NCBI GenBank assembly: GCA_961205875.1
Contig: OY540813.1
Span: 14,541,001 to 14,605,000 of the forward strand
DNA from: Sialis fuliginosa
Taxonomy: Eukaryota; Arthropoda; Insecta; Megaloptera; Sialidae
Direction of reading: 5' to 3'
DNA: 64,000 bases
Shown here: positions 38,901 to 51,046 of the stretch, in pieces
How the letters are laid out: each line of letters starts with the position of its first letter
How positions within the stretch are numbered: position 1 is the first letter of the stretch
Program-made: the position numbers and the translations under genes
The notes under the pieces: generated by a model
Told to the model about the DNA's origin: nothing
The model's database searches: none
Seen by the model: the letters and a program-made list of their open reading frames with translations, nothing else

Positions 38901-41900
38901 GGGTACATTTTATAGCTGAAACTGCAACTTCTGCATCTTATTGATGATTCTCGTTATACCTTTAGTAAATCGAAATTTGTTTTATTGTTATTAATTTTTA
39001 TAAATAACTAATTCATTTTATTTATTTATTTTAATAATATATTTTTCTTTAAATTAGGTAATATATATCTTTCATTATTTATCCTCAAACATATTTATAT
39101 AATAGACATTTATTAAAACAATCACTTTTTATCAATAAACCTATGTATATCCGCAAACGAGCCATTTTAATAGTAGAGCAAAAGAAAAGACCTCACACAA
39201 ATGTAATGAATTTTACCTTTTGATTGACAAACTCTCAATTTATCTAAAACAATACGTAAAAACATAAAATTTTAATTATCACACAACAAATAAAGACTAA
39301 ATATACACTTCCTTGAGAAAGTAATGGAAAAACACAAAGTACTTAAAAGCATTGCTCTCATTATCCACTAAACATTTTGATTCTTACAAAATATTTCAGT
39401 CATTGTGAAATTATCCATATGAATGCTGTATGCCCTGTGGTTAGACCAGATTTTATTTTGGGCTTAGATAAACAAGTTGTTGATTTTGGATTCCGTCCTA
39501 TTGGTGTTACTTCAACCTACGCTTTTCATCTTGAAAATATATCAGGTTTAAACATTATTTTAAAGTAATTAGTACATGGAATTAGGCATTATTTGTAATT
39601 ATGTACTAATAAACACAATGTGTGGTCGTTATGTTATAAATGAATTATTACTTGTTGTTAGTTAATAGACTGGCTTAAATAATTGCAAAATGAGACCGGC
39701 TTAATTTTTTTTTTAATGCTTAAAGAAAAAAATGGATGTGACTGTGCCGGGATGCACAGTCGAGGAATTGACGTGAATACGTAGAAGTGGGATTAAATAA
39801 AACTCACTCATGGATTGATGCCATGGTGGAAAGATATATTTTGTATCATGGATTGATACATCTTTAATTTTATTTGTTACACAGAAACATTTGAATATTT
39901 GTAAACTTAGTCTAAATAAAGAAATATATAACCAGTATAGTATAATATAGTTATTTCTTATGATTTGTACGAACATAAAAACAATTAATTATTTAATATT
40001 TACAAGCGAAATCGTGAAAATACGAAATTTACTTTTAATTTTTTTATTCAATTTAAAAAAACTTTAATCAAAAAAATAAAAATGTTACTGCGTAAAGAAT
40101 ATATTATAATATACTGTTATTTTTTTAAAGAGCATGGCAGGGTAAGCATAGGCGATCTGCCCCTGGGGAAAGTTGGGTCGATATTTTTTTTATAAAAAGG
40201 TATGACTAAAAGGTACTCTTCTACAAACTTTTGAACCCCTGCGCCCACTAATTTTCCGGGAAATTTGAAAAATGTAATTTCGAAAAAAAATTTTTTTTGC
40301 TGTAATGACTTTATAAATGTTGATCTCTGCGATATATGTTGTAGCTATACCTTAGTAGTATCATATCAATTTTTTTGAAAAATCTCCCATCAAAAATACG
40401 TAGAAATTTTCGATTCCAAAATTTTCAAAAAATTTTTTTTTTGCTTAAACGGCCTGGTACACCTACGAAATTTTTTTCATAAATACCCCTTATTATACAC
40501 AAACACATATATTTTTTTCAAATTCCTACTTTGGGTGGACGGGGGGTAAAATTAAATATGTTTACTGACCTCTATTTCTATAGTGGATTTGCATATTATG
40601 TAGTATGGTGGGTTAAAATAATGAAATATTCGCGGATCGAAACGTAATAGTTCCTTCTCATTAATATATACATAAGAAAACGATTTTTTTGAAATCAGTC
40701 AATAAATATCTGGGGATTACGCATTAGGTCTAAAATTTCGGAAAGGCTGAAGCCGGATAGCAATGTAAAATCGGCCTCAACACGGATTTGGCTAATTTTT
40801 ATTTTGAATGTTGCTCTTTATGTGAGCATTCTTATGCCCAATTATTAGCCTCTAAAAGTTGATAGTTTTTGGAAAAAAAAAAATTTACAATTTAAAAAAA
40901 AAAAAAAATTTTAAGAATTTTTTTTTTGACAATGTAGAAGTTGTTTTGGTTGCAGTCTTGGACAAACATACATTTCTTATGGTGATACACATATTTATAG
41001 TCCAGGCCACTTTACATGAAATTGAGTTTCTTGAAATAATTCGTATAACAAAGCTATTTCAATATTTATTTTTTTTGTTGGACTTCACTGGATGCAATTA
41101 TTAATTTTAATATAAGGGCAGTAAAACTACACGATGCATCACTAAATGTGTAATTTTGTACTTAAATAATATTAATATAAATGTATAAGAATAATATAAT
41201 ATAATGCAATATAATAAAATATAAGGGATGTTTAGGTACTCCTAAAAAAACCTTGTACTTATAAACGAATAATATTTTACATAATTCTACTTCATTTATT
41301 ATTTTAAAGTTAAAGAAATACAATAAGAACAGTTGGTTTTAGATACTGTGTAGGTACATAGTAAGGGTTTAAATTGTATTTTGGGGAGAAAGGAGGCAAA
41401 TTTTAAATTTCACATAAGGGTAGCATACAACAATGTTGTTAAACAAATATGTTAATTTTTTTCAAAAAATATTTTATATTGATCTTCCGGTCAATGTTTC
41501 GGCTTGGTAACAGCGATTTTCGGATTCAGCAGGGCCAAAATACTCTTAATAGCTTTGATTGCAAAATGTTATACGAAGTAATTCAAGAAACTCAATTTCA
41601 TGTAAAGTGGCCTGGACTATAAATATGTGTATATCACCATAAGAAATGTATGTATGTCCAAGACTCTAAAACAAACGGGCAATGGGAGACAGAAGCGTTC
41701 ATATTGAATATTTCGAATTAATTTTATTTAAATAACTGTTTTTATATCATTTTTATATTATTTTTATATTACATTATTTCTATAGCATTTGTACATGTTA
41801 ATATTGTCTTCCAATGATTTAAATTTTTTTTAAGTATGTTCTACCACTTCGATTCTTTTCAGACTTTGTAGGGTGTAATATTAAAGTATGAAGATTATTT

Positions 41901-44900
41901 CATGAAATATCTGAAGTTGTCGCTCAACTACAACCAAAACAACTTCTACATTATAAAAAAAAAAAATTCTTAAAATTTTTTTTTTTTTGAAAAATTGAAA
42001 ATATTTTTTTTTCCAAAAACTATCAACTTTTAGAGGTAAATAATTGGGCATAAGAATGCTCACATAAAGAGCAACATTCAAACATTATAAAAATTAGCCA
42101 AATCCGTGTTGAGGCCGATTTTACATTGCTATCCGGCTTCAGCCTTTCCGAAATTTTAGACCTAATGCGTAATCCCCAGATATTTATTGACTGATTTCAA
42201 AAAAATCGTTTTCTTATGTATATATTAATGAGAAGGAACTATTACGTTTCGATCCGCGAATATTTCATTATTTTAACCCACCATACTACATAATATGCAA
42301 ATCCACTATAGAAATAGAGGTCAGTAAACATATTTAATTTTACCCCCCGTCCACCCAAAGTAGGAATTTGAAAAAAATATATGTGTTTGTGTATAATAAG
42401 GGGTATTTATGAAAAAAATTTCGTAGGTGTACCAGGCCGTTTAAGCAAAAAAAAAATTTTTTGAAAATTTTGGAATCGAAAATTTCTACGTATTTTTGAT
42501 GGGAGATTTTTCAAAAAAATTGATATGATACTACTAAGGTATAGCTACAACATATATCGCAGAGATCAACATTTATAAAGTCATTACAGCAAAAAAAATT
42601 TTTTTTCGAAATTACATTTTTCAAATTTCCCGGAAAATTAGTGGGCGCAGGGGCCCAAAAGTTTGTAGAAGAGTACCTTTTAGTCATACCTTTTTATAAA
42701 AAAAATATCGACCCAACTTTCCCCAGGGGCAGATCGCCTATGCTTACCCTGCCATGCTCTTTAATTTATTAATATTTACAATCGAAATCGTAGAAATACA
42801 AAATTTACTTTTGATTTTTTTATTTAATTTAAAAAACTTTAATAAAAAAATTCAAAACGTTACTGCGTAGAGAATATATTCTAATATACATACTATTATT
42901 TTTTCTATTCAATTAATTAATATTTATAAGCACAATCGTGGACATACAAAATTTAATTTTTTATTGTTATTTTTATAATATTAAATTTATCAGTAATTAA
43001 AACGGGTCAAATGTTTTAATTTTTACTTGTACCTCGTAGATATAATCGCGATCTATAATTTGATATCAAAACCCACATGGTTGCTGTTCTGAATGTCGAG
43101 ATATACTGATTTTAAATTTACGCTAGCGCGCATACTGATCTCAGCGCGTTATATCAAGTTTCTGAAATTCCCACCCAGTATCTGATGTAAAACACTAAAC
43201 GTTATTCATGTCAAAAAGTGAGCTTAGTTTTTCTTTTCAAAACTCTTTTTCTACGGCCTCGTCACAGATGTTATCAACAATCTTGCTCTTTAACAATTTA
43301 AGCCGATTTCGTTTGGGGCTTATGTGAAGCCATATTTAGTACATATACATGTACATATTTTTATAAAATATTCTGAAATATTCGTTTTCTATCGATAATA
43401 ATATATTTATTATTTTATCATAGATTTTATTTTATTCACAGAAAACGTAATTAAACCAAGTATAACATTATTTTCACCATGTGGTCCATTTCAAAATATG
43501 AAGTCTAATGTATTTGTTGTAAATCCTTCTGAATCGGTTAGAATCCCTTTTTGTTTTACTCCAGCAAATATAGCACAGGTAATCATCATTAATAAATTTA
43601 TTTTTAACTTGTCAAACAAACAACTTATTTAATTTTTATTTTAATTAACCTAAGATTCATGGTTTTGAGGGCACTAAATGGAGTGACTTTAGAAAGGCCC
43701 CCTTAATGGGTTTTCAGGTTCAAGTTTTCTTTTTCAAATCTAAACCTATATATATTTTTTGTTGTAGATTCGTAATTTATAAAAAATAAATAAACAATTT
43801 TTGTCTGAAACATTTTTTTTTAATATCCATTTTATATGATATGGAGCAAACCAAACAGAAATTTCTTGATTTTCAATAATTTTTTACACGAAAATTATAA
43901 ATTTTTGACAATAGATATACCTACCTGTATGTAAATAAATAAAATATTTTCATTGCAGTAAAAGTTCTTTAAGTTATTTAGCATTTATTCGCAGTAAATA
44001 GATTTATTTAATCTTATTTTATTAATTCTTTCTTTAATATCAACAAAATTCAAATTTATTGAAATTAAAAACTTTCTAATTAAATAGCTATACTTTGGAA
44101 ACCAGTTGCTTCTTGTTTTAATATAATTACTGTGTGCAATTCTAATAACTCAATTATCGGTTTCAGTACGAAGAATTTGTAGAAATTTCTACAAAAACAA
44201 CTATAGCACATCTCGTCGTTCGTGGTAAAGGAATAAGCCCTAACATTATTTTTAAACCAAATTTTGCTGTTGGCCGTATAAAAGCAAAACGAGGTCGGCC
44301 ATCAGATTGTAAAATTGTGGTAAATATGATTATAATTATACATAAAAATTAATTCACTTGTAAAATACATATAAGGTTAATTTTCATCTACCTTATAATC
44401 AAAAAAATAGAACATTTATTAAAATAATTTAATAATTTACTATATCTAGGTCACAAATAATTTGGAAGCAGTAGTAGAACTAAAGTTATTGAAAATTTGT
44501 GAACTAAAAGGGATATTAGTGGAACTGCCACCAGAAGAAAAAGAAGAAGATAAAAAGAAGAAAGCTAAAAAATCAAAACCGAAAAAAGTGCCACCATTTT
44601 CAATGGAGTTAACTCCCAGTGAAGAACATTCAATTCAAAATAATTTTGAAGTTTGTAAAGGTATTTTGTTAACTTATATTCACATATAAATGTTTCTCAG
44701 TTCAAGTTTATTTTAATTTAAATTTTTATCTGGTATTTTATATTTTCTTATTATTAATTATAATAAAATCAACTTAATATAAAAAAAATTATAAATCTTA
44801 AAAATAGCTATATAAACATTATAATATGTAAAAAAATAAAAAGAATTTGTTTGTCATCGTTCTCATATTGATGACCTGGCGATGATTCCTTGAATCGAAA

Positions 44901-45366
44901 GCTTGTGAATACTTAATCTTTAATCAATTTTGACGTTTAGACAAACAAGTTCTTTTTATTTATTATATTTAACGTCACTACTAGTATATTATTATTAAAC
45001 ATTATATTATTATGTATAAAAACTGGTTTCGTTTATATTTTAGATGAATCATATTTTGAAGTTTTAAACATGCAAAATAATCTAGTTTCAATAATGCCGA
45101 ATAAAAAAAGTGAAATTAAAATACGCTTTGAAGATCCGGATGAAAAAGTTCTTAAATCAAAAATTAAAGAAAAGACTGACAAAAAGAATAAAACATCTAA
45201 TGATAAGAGTAGCAAAAAGGGTTCAGAAACAAGTACAAAACCTATAAAAGATAAATCAAAGAAGGCAATTAAAGATGTTGAAACTGTTTATTTAATTAAA
45301 TACGATGTATTAATTGGTGGTACATTTTTAAGAGATATTATATTAATTGCTAGTTTTTCAAAATAA
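26963..45366 (+). CDS. Axonemal Ig-like/ASH-domain protein, CFAP74-like, 22 exons
   Basis: Exons: 26963-27142, 27962-28333, 28421-28475, 28536-28577, 28662-28709, 28775-28839, 29037-29228, 29640-29762, 29889-30161, 30429-30597, 31286-31509, 32198-32445, 33321-33523, 34258-34520, 35698-35893, 36433-36725, 38216-38478, 39400-39545, 43442-43578, 44167-44319, 44450-44660, 45044-45366. All joins are GT-AG and in phase, giving 1,392 residues. Residues 1-184 are charged helix or coiled coil. Residues 185-253 are a very Lys-rich linker spread over four tiny exons. From about 255 there are repeated beta-strand segments such as FGFRPIGVTSTYAFHLEN, SLHQCVHCFPSNNVISPKGR and PILVNIRSTRYEFVP. These have the look of ASH/MSP/HYDIN-type Ig folds of central-apparatus proteins. 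Further Lys-rich inserts lie in the last two exons. The order (coiled coil, then several Ig-like domains, about 1,400 residues) fits CFAP74 of the C1d projection best. The family level (ciliary ASH protein) is fairly sure; the exact orthologue is inference. Confidence 0.75.
30205..30365. repeat. GAGACGA-rich repeat
   Basis: CACGAGACGAGATGAGGC and inverted GTCTCGTCTCATTTCGTCC occur close together. Similar GAGACGA/GTCTCGT words recur at 890-970 and 3060-3215. It lies in the intron 30162-30428 of the CFAP74-like gene. Confidence 0.5.
30890..31200. mobile_element. hAT-like fragment with G20 tract
   Basis: It starts CAGTGGTGTATTATACAGTA and has a run of 20 G at 30938-30957. It lies in the intron 30598-31285 of the CFAP74-like gene. 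No transposase is visible. Confidence 0.4.
33737..33961. mobile_element. hAT MITE in an intron of the CFAP74-like gene
   Basis: About 225 bases with ends ACTGGTTCTCAAACTGCGG and AAGTTTGGGAACCTAT, flanked by near-identical octamers CTACTATC (33729-33736) and GTACTATC (33962-33969). The 8-base duplication and GGTTCYCAAAC ends define hAT. Confidence 0.75.
34641..34726 (-). ncRNA. Hammerhead-like motif within inverted arms
   Basis: On the minus strand CTGAAGAAGACTCC is followed by a loop and GAGTCT, then AAACGTC. Stem II (GACTC/GAGTC) is perfect, and the GAAA box reads TAAA. It is enclosed by inverted arms TCGTATTTTTTACTTGACG and CGTCAAGTAAAAAATACG. It lies in the intron 34521-35697 of the CFAP74-like gene. 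Confidence 0.3.
37540..38130. repeat. Diverged interspersed repeat, intron of CFAP74-like gene
   Basis: Blocks such as TTTTGTCTGAAAAGTTTTTT and a closing AGGCCACCCGGTATAC have counterparts near 43780-43830 and 46960-47180. It ends about 90 bases before the exon at 38216. The class is not identified. Confidence 0.4.
39983..40124 (+). repeat. Direct repeat unit left of the fold-back element
   Basis: The unit running from TTAATATTTACAAGCGAAATC to the GTTACTGCGTAAAGAATATA block is repeated in the same orientation at 42765-42900, and partly again at 42905-42970. The fold-back element is therefore inserted in or beside a tandem array with a period of about 140 bases. Confidence 0.7.
40129..42760. 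mobile_element. Long fold-back element with TTAA target sites
   Basis: About 2.63 kb between TTAA at 40125-40128 and 42761-42764. The termini are AGAGCATGGCAGGGTAAGC and its inverse GCTTACCCTGCCATGCTCT. The left arm (40129 to about 41050) is nearly perfectly inverted in the right arm (41574-42760). The right arm is interrupted by about 260 extra bases near 41664-41928. The loop (41050-41574) is non-coding. It sits in the intron 39546-43441 of the CFAP74-like gene. TTAA suggests piggyBac-type insertion, but the ends lack the usual CCC/GGG. Confidence 0.85.
42765..42975 (+). repeat. Direct repeat units right of the fold-back element
   Basis: One full unit (TTAATATTTACAATCGAAATC-like to GTTACTGCGTAGAGAATATA) and one partial unit (AATATTTATAAGCACAATCG). 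Both match the unit at 39983-40124. Confidence 0.7.
44835..44965 (+). ncRNA. Hammerhead-like motif, degenerate, within inverted arms
   Basis: CTGGCGA, then GATTC-CTT-GAATC, then GAAAG (44876-44901), is flanked by AAAAGAATTTGTTTGTC and GACAAACAAGTTCTTTTT. It shares TGACGTTTAGAC with the motif at 34641-34726. It lies in the intron 44661-45043 of the CFAP74-like gene. Confidence 0.25.
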
Positions 45367-45475
45367 CTTGAAAATATATCGTGTTGGCGTGTTCTCTTAT
45401 TATTATTTATTGTAATTGTACCTACCCATTGCACATAAAACATGGAATAATGTTATGAAAACAACACATACCAAA

Positions 45476-45481
45476 AATAAA
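45476..45481 (+). promoter_or_regulatory. Candidate poly(A) signal for the CFAP74-like gene
   Basis: AATAAA lies 110 bases after the stop codon at 45364-45366, and no further coding exon was found downstream. The assignment rests on position only. Confidence 0.45.
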
Positions 45482-45689
45482 TTTTATCAAATTTTATATG
45501 GAAATTTATTAAAAACTATAATTATGACGTAAGTTTGTAATTGTTTAAAACATGTAGTCAATAATTATTTCACTTTTTTGTATATGTAGGTAGAGACGCA
45601 GAACGTACTCGTAACATATTTAGAGACGATAAGAATAAATAAATAATAAACTAGATACTGTTTTTTACAGAAAACAATGGTTCATATAA

Positions 45690-45840
45690 GTGAAGATAGA
45701 GATATAACCCAACCAATACTTTTTTTCACTCATGTTTAAATAAAGCTAACAATAAGCATAGACCCAATTATCGATCTATCTCTTATTGTGAAGATTTGAT
45801 TTTCGATGCAGATACACAGTCTCTATGTTTATTGTTAGGA
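45690..45840. repeat. Truncated family C copy
   Basis: AGATAGAGATATAACCCAAC through CTCATGTTTAAATAAA to ACACAGTCTCTATGTTTA parallels 14780-14930 in the same order. The left terminus is lost. Confidence 0.6.
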
Positions 45841-45849
45841 GTTAGGCCA

Positions 45850-47957
45850 TAAATTATAGTCAATATATTTTCAAACAAAATTTTTTTGTGAAAAATGATA
45901 AATCATATAATAGATAATAATATTGTCTACAACTTTAATTTAAAGCAATTTTTTCCTATTACTCATCGTTACAATAACAATTTTCAAAATTTAAAAAGAC
46001 AATTTGTGTCTGTTTTAGTGGTGCGCTTCAAAAATAGAAGATTCACATGTATATACTATATACAAGAACTTTACGTACAGACGTCATTGAAATAATGGTC
46101 GTACTCCTCAAAACGTGTAATTCCGTTGAAATCTTGAATTCGATTTTTTTTCCTGTTTACTCTACTTTATTGTACAGTACATTTAAAATTTGTAATAAAA
46201 AATAATATTATCTTACGCAGTATTAATTTAATTAATATTAAATGATTTGAAATAAATACTTTTTTGGCAAGAAAAAAATAGAAGAATATTTTTGTTTAAT
46301 TTATATTTATATATTTATAAACACATCGCTAATTTAAACGAGCAATTATCACCGTACACGGACTTAGTGATATTTTAATTAAAGTGAAACCGACGTACAT
46401 ATAAACAAAAATTTAGTCCAAAATATGAATGTTACATAATTGGAATATGTGCAGGAAAACGTTAGAATTAAAGTTATAATTATATTATATGGCAACCGGT
46501 TACACATCAATGAAATAATTTAGTTTTTAGTGAATGTAATATTAATTAATTAACAAATTGCAAATAAAAAGTAAAAGGCGGTAATTTAAAATGAACTTGT
46601 ACTGAATATGATTAAAATATTTCCTTTTTTTAAATGATCTATGCATAATGACGCATAATATATTCCATTCTTATTTGTTTGTTCCTTGCGAGATAATATA
46701 CTAGCTTGAACGGTGTATTTATTAGTGATATTTTGACAAATATTTATAAAATTTTATAATCGTTATAAAATTATAAATTTTTGACATTCTATAAAGTTGA
46801 TATCGTATTAGTCTCGTCCAGTCAAAATTCAACCAGCCTCTAAAGATGATTTCTGAGTAAAAAAAATCTTGTATGTTCAAAATCTCCAAATTATTTTGTT
46901 AGATAGGTATCTATTATAAAGTTTAGGTAATTCAAAAAAAAAGTTTTCGTGTTTTTTCACGTAGAATAAGTTTACTAAATAAAAACTATAGATTCCCATT
47001 TAAAAAAAATGATGTTAACCTTCAAATATGTTTGAAGGCCGCAATAAAATAACAAATAAATATTATTTTTCAATTAACCCCTCACAATCAAACATTTTTT
47101 GGTTTGAAATTTTTTTCAAATATGCGATGTTCCTGAGACAAAAATCTGTAACACTTTAAATGCCCCACTCTGTATAGAATATTTATTAATTTTATAATTT
47201 TAGAGAAAATTTTCAAGTGTTTAATTTAATACATTTTATTTCACAAATCAAGTAATTCCAAAATCCGTGACCTTTGTCTAACTTTAAGTTCGTTAAAAAA
47301 CTGAATATGATATGTATACTGTGTACTTATATATTCCGAGCGATTTATTTAATTTTTTAATCAAAATTACGTAGAACATTTCATTTATTCAAGCAGCAAA
47401 GGACACAACTCAACAACAAATATGTTTGTCATTTACACCTATTCATGTATCATTACGGGGACACACTGTAAATATTCACTTCATTATAATAATTGTTGAT
47501 AAATAACCATGAAAATAAACAGTTGTTATATAAATTGTTTAAAAAAAAATCAATTTGTGATATATTCAGGGGCGCTTTGATCTTTCTGGTGCCCCTAGGT
47601 ATCGATTCATGAACCTCATATTGAAATAAAATTATACCTTTAAAGAATATTATAATATGTATTCATAAATTGTACTAGAAAAAAAATATTTTGCCGAAAA
47701 TTAGCGCTGTTTTTTACGTTAATTTGATTGATTAATCATCAAAGTTCATAGCATTTGTAAGTTATAAAAGGTTAACAATATGTATCGGCAATGTTATTGA
47801 AGTATTTTTAAATGTACTTGAATTTAATTAGATAGATAATTTATTCCATGTTACAAAAAAAGTACATAGGATATGTCAACAAAATGATTTTAAAATTTAC
47901 AAAATAATAATAGTAATAATAGTAAATAAGCAATCATATGAAATGAAACCTAAGTGC
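45850..47957. other. Non-coding stretch after the CFAP74-like gene
   Basis: AT-rich DNA with diverged repeat blocks near 46860-47180 and a TE-end-like CAGGGGCGCTTTGATC near 47569. No exon is supported. Confidence 0.55.
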
Positions 47958-48281
47958 CCGGTATTATAAAGAATTTACTTGTGTGCAAAAGCAAATAAGC
48001 TTCCAGCTAACGCTATCTGCTAGGTATTAAATATAAATTACAAGACATTCACAGATGTCGCGAATGAAATCGTACATCTGATAACCTTGATGCAAGTACA
48101 ATCAGCGATTTAAAATAAGTGCTGCCAAGTATATCTCAAAAATGTATAGCATTAACATTATTATGTATATATTTATTACCACTGCTTTGAAATATCGAAC
48201 GATTTCATAACAATTTGACAGAAAGCGTTAGCTGGAAACTAATTTGCATTTGCACTCAAGCAAATTCTTTATAATACCAGG
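47958..48281. mobile_element. MITE family B-like, copy 3
   Basis: About 324 bases with ends CCGGTATTATAAAGAATTT and CAAATTCTTTATAATACCAGG, and subterminal inverted GCTTCCAGCTAACGCT and GCGTTAGCTGGAAAC. It shares termini with 1730-2034 and 11709-12020 but has a different interior. Related internal sequence (TATCTGNGGGTATTAAATAT and the following ACCTTGATGCA) recurs around 50160-50380. Confidence 0.75.
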
Positions 48282-48289
48282 CATAAGAA

Positions 48290-51040
48290 GTTTCATTCGT
48301 TTAAAAATTCGTCAATAGAATAATAAGACCGTTCCGACAAAAATGCTATCAATTGTGTTTTTAAGTTTTTACATTTACTGGATAATAGTTTAATATTGTC
48401 AGGTAGTTTATTGAAGTAGATACTTTATTTGTTATTTATCAAAAAGTACTGAAGTATCAAGTTATTATTTTATAATACTTGAAGTACATATGTATGTATT
48501 ATATATGCGTGTATATATATATAATTTACTTGTATCTAATGTAAGGTGTTTATTTTTATTGCTTCTGTTATAAAAACAACCTCGTTACTTTTTATTCAAA
48601 TTGTTCATCAATCACATATAGACATTGGACATTTTAAATGAAGGTTGTATTTTTTCATTAACAATTTAAAATATCAAACTATCTCGCATATTAAGGTTGC
48701 AATAACGGTAACATTATAATAGGAAATACTATCATTAAAAAGTCATTTTGTTGGGTTTTGGACATTTTATATATGTATACTCTTATGTTTGTATCTACAA
48801 GGTTAATGTCACTGTACCATAGACATAAACAATACATTTGTATTACTAATTTTATATCAACCTTTATATATATGCGTATGCGTAATGCTTATCCTTTAAT
48901 AAAAGTTACAAACAGTCTGTTAAATTGTGTAATATACAATTATTCTCCAAAAGCTGTTAATGACGCTCAAATTAATTTAATTTATTTCGAATTTCAAAAA
49001 AGTTAGTTAACGTAAACGAAAGAAAATTCTACATCCTGGCACACAAACATATGCACAGCCACCATGCGGAAATTAACTTTTCTTTACGTTTTGAAGGTAG
49101 TACATGGAAGTAAAAATAAATGCAATGGCTAAAAATTTCACAAGGCGAGATTAGACGCAATTTAAAAAATAAATTATCGTATAGTCTCGTATTGAGTGAA
49201 AAACAATGTAAAAGTGTATATCAAGAAAGGATAAATATTTTATTACAATTTCTTACCCTACAATAATTAATTTTGTAATGATCCTTTATTACTACATATT
49301 TCATAGGTCACATATAAGATAAATTATTGGCATGTTAATGATTGATTTACAGCTTGATTTCATGCTTTCATTTATTCTGTAATGTTAATCATTCTTGATT
49401 GAATATTACGCAGCTATTTGTTCGGGCATAATTATTTTATAGAGTATAAAATGAACACAGCAATGTAAAAAATGTCATGTTTTCTAATCTGCATATGCAC
49501 ATTATACAATTACTTTTGTTCATATTAATAGCTTATTACATATAACATCATTTGTATTATTTATAAAACATTTAGTTAAATAGTTAATAATTAAGTTAAT
49601 ATATAAAAAAAATGAACCCTAAAAAATATCTTAAATAGATATAACAGTGATATGTATATTTAATCTTTATACATATCACTTTTATACTAAATATACTTTT
49701 TTTTCGTAAGTATAATACTTTCTCCTACCTTTTTGCAGTTATTCAACAAAGTAAGTAAATGTTTTATGAAAAAAACCCACCAAAAAACCATACAGGATCT
49801 ATAAAAGTAGTCCGATATTGACGCATTATAATTTCATACAGAAATAGGAAATAACGTCTTCAATATTAATTTTAAATTATAATTATGTCATATTGGGTAT
49901 ATTAATTATATATACAAATAATATTGATTTATAATTTTTTAATCTAACATTAAATATCAACATAATCATAACATCAATTATCATTTCTAATTAGATAAAT
50001 TAGTTACTAACCCTGCTCTCATATTTTAAATTCTTATATTATTATACCAGATACCGAAATTGGCAATCCCGAAGATTTTTAATATGCTGAAACAGAATTC
50101 GTTTGAAAAATTACCCCATTACTGTCGGTCATTATAACAAATTTTCTGTAGAGTAAAAGCTAAACTAACAGTATCTGTGGGTATTAAATATAAATGACAA
50201 CCCACTGACAATTCTAAACAATTGTATGGTTTATATGATATAACCTTGATGCATACGTGTTAAGTTGAATTAAGTGATCAACAAACAGCAGTGACAATTG
50301 TACCACATTTACATTACTATACATTACATTAATTACTACTGCTCTAAAATTCCAAGCAAATTAATGTTGATTTGACACCTACAAAGTCTTGCCAAAATTA
50401 GTGAGATAATACTCGCAACGTTCCCTTTTAAGACGTTTTGAAGGTAGTACAATCAGAATTTTCTCTCGGTAAAACTGTTTTTTTTTAAACAATTCTTATT
50501 TAAAAATGTATAAATATGTATTACTATTTTGTCAAAAAAAAACCACCATGTTGCTGTTTTGTCTTTTTAGTCTAAACACATACAGCTCTCATATCCAATG
50601 TTCATCTTTTAATTTCACATCATTTTTAAGACGTAAACAGAAAAAGGCAAACAATGACAGTATTTTGTGTTTATTTTTCATACACTTTCCCTATTGCTCA
50701 GTCAAGTGGATTACTTTCGATAACAATAATTCGCGGAGATCAGGTGCATGTAAGGTCGAACTGGGCCGTTCTTTTATGTTTATTACAGCAAAAGTAAACA
50801 ACATAGGAAATGCAATCATTATTATATTATAACTTAGAACGGATGGATCGGATGATTATTTTTTCTGAATTTGATTTTATCTTCAATTTATGCAAAATCA
50901 TACATATAAAGTGAATAGAAAAAAATTGTATGTAAATATTTACCCTACTGAAGGTTAAATCTAAAGATTATATTATGATAGTTTTATAAATAAATTGCTT
51001 ATAAAAAGTTATAAATAAATAATTATATTTTTGCTTATAG
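48290..51040. other. Non-coding stretch with repeat remnants
   Basis: Only the degraded MITE at 50060-50420 stands out. Open frames near 48758 and 50506 lack splice context or motifs. Confidence 0.5.
50060..50420. repeat. Degraded relative of the 47958-48281 MITE
   Basis: It shares the order TAAACTAACAGTATCTG, GGTATTAAATATAAATGACA, ATAACCTTGATGCA and TTACTACTGCTCTAAAAT with 47958-48281. The terminal repeats are no longer clear. Confidence 0.5.
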
Positions 51041-51046
51041 AATCAT

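Noticed and set aside
40859-42081. Frames of 81 and 66 codons in the fold-back element
   Set aside because: They mirror each other across the inverted arms and consist largely of poly-A/T translation products.
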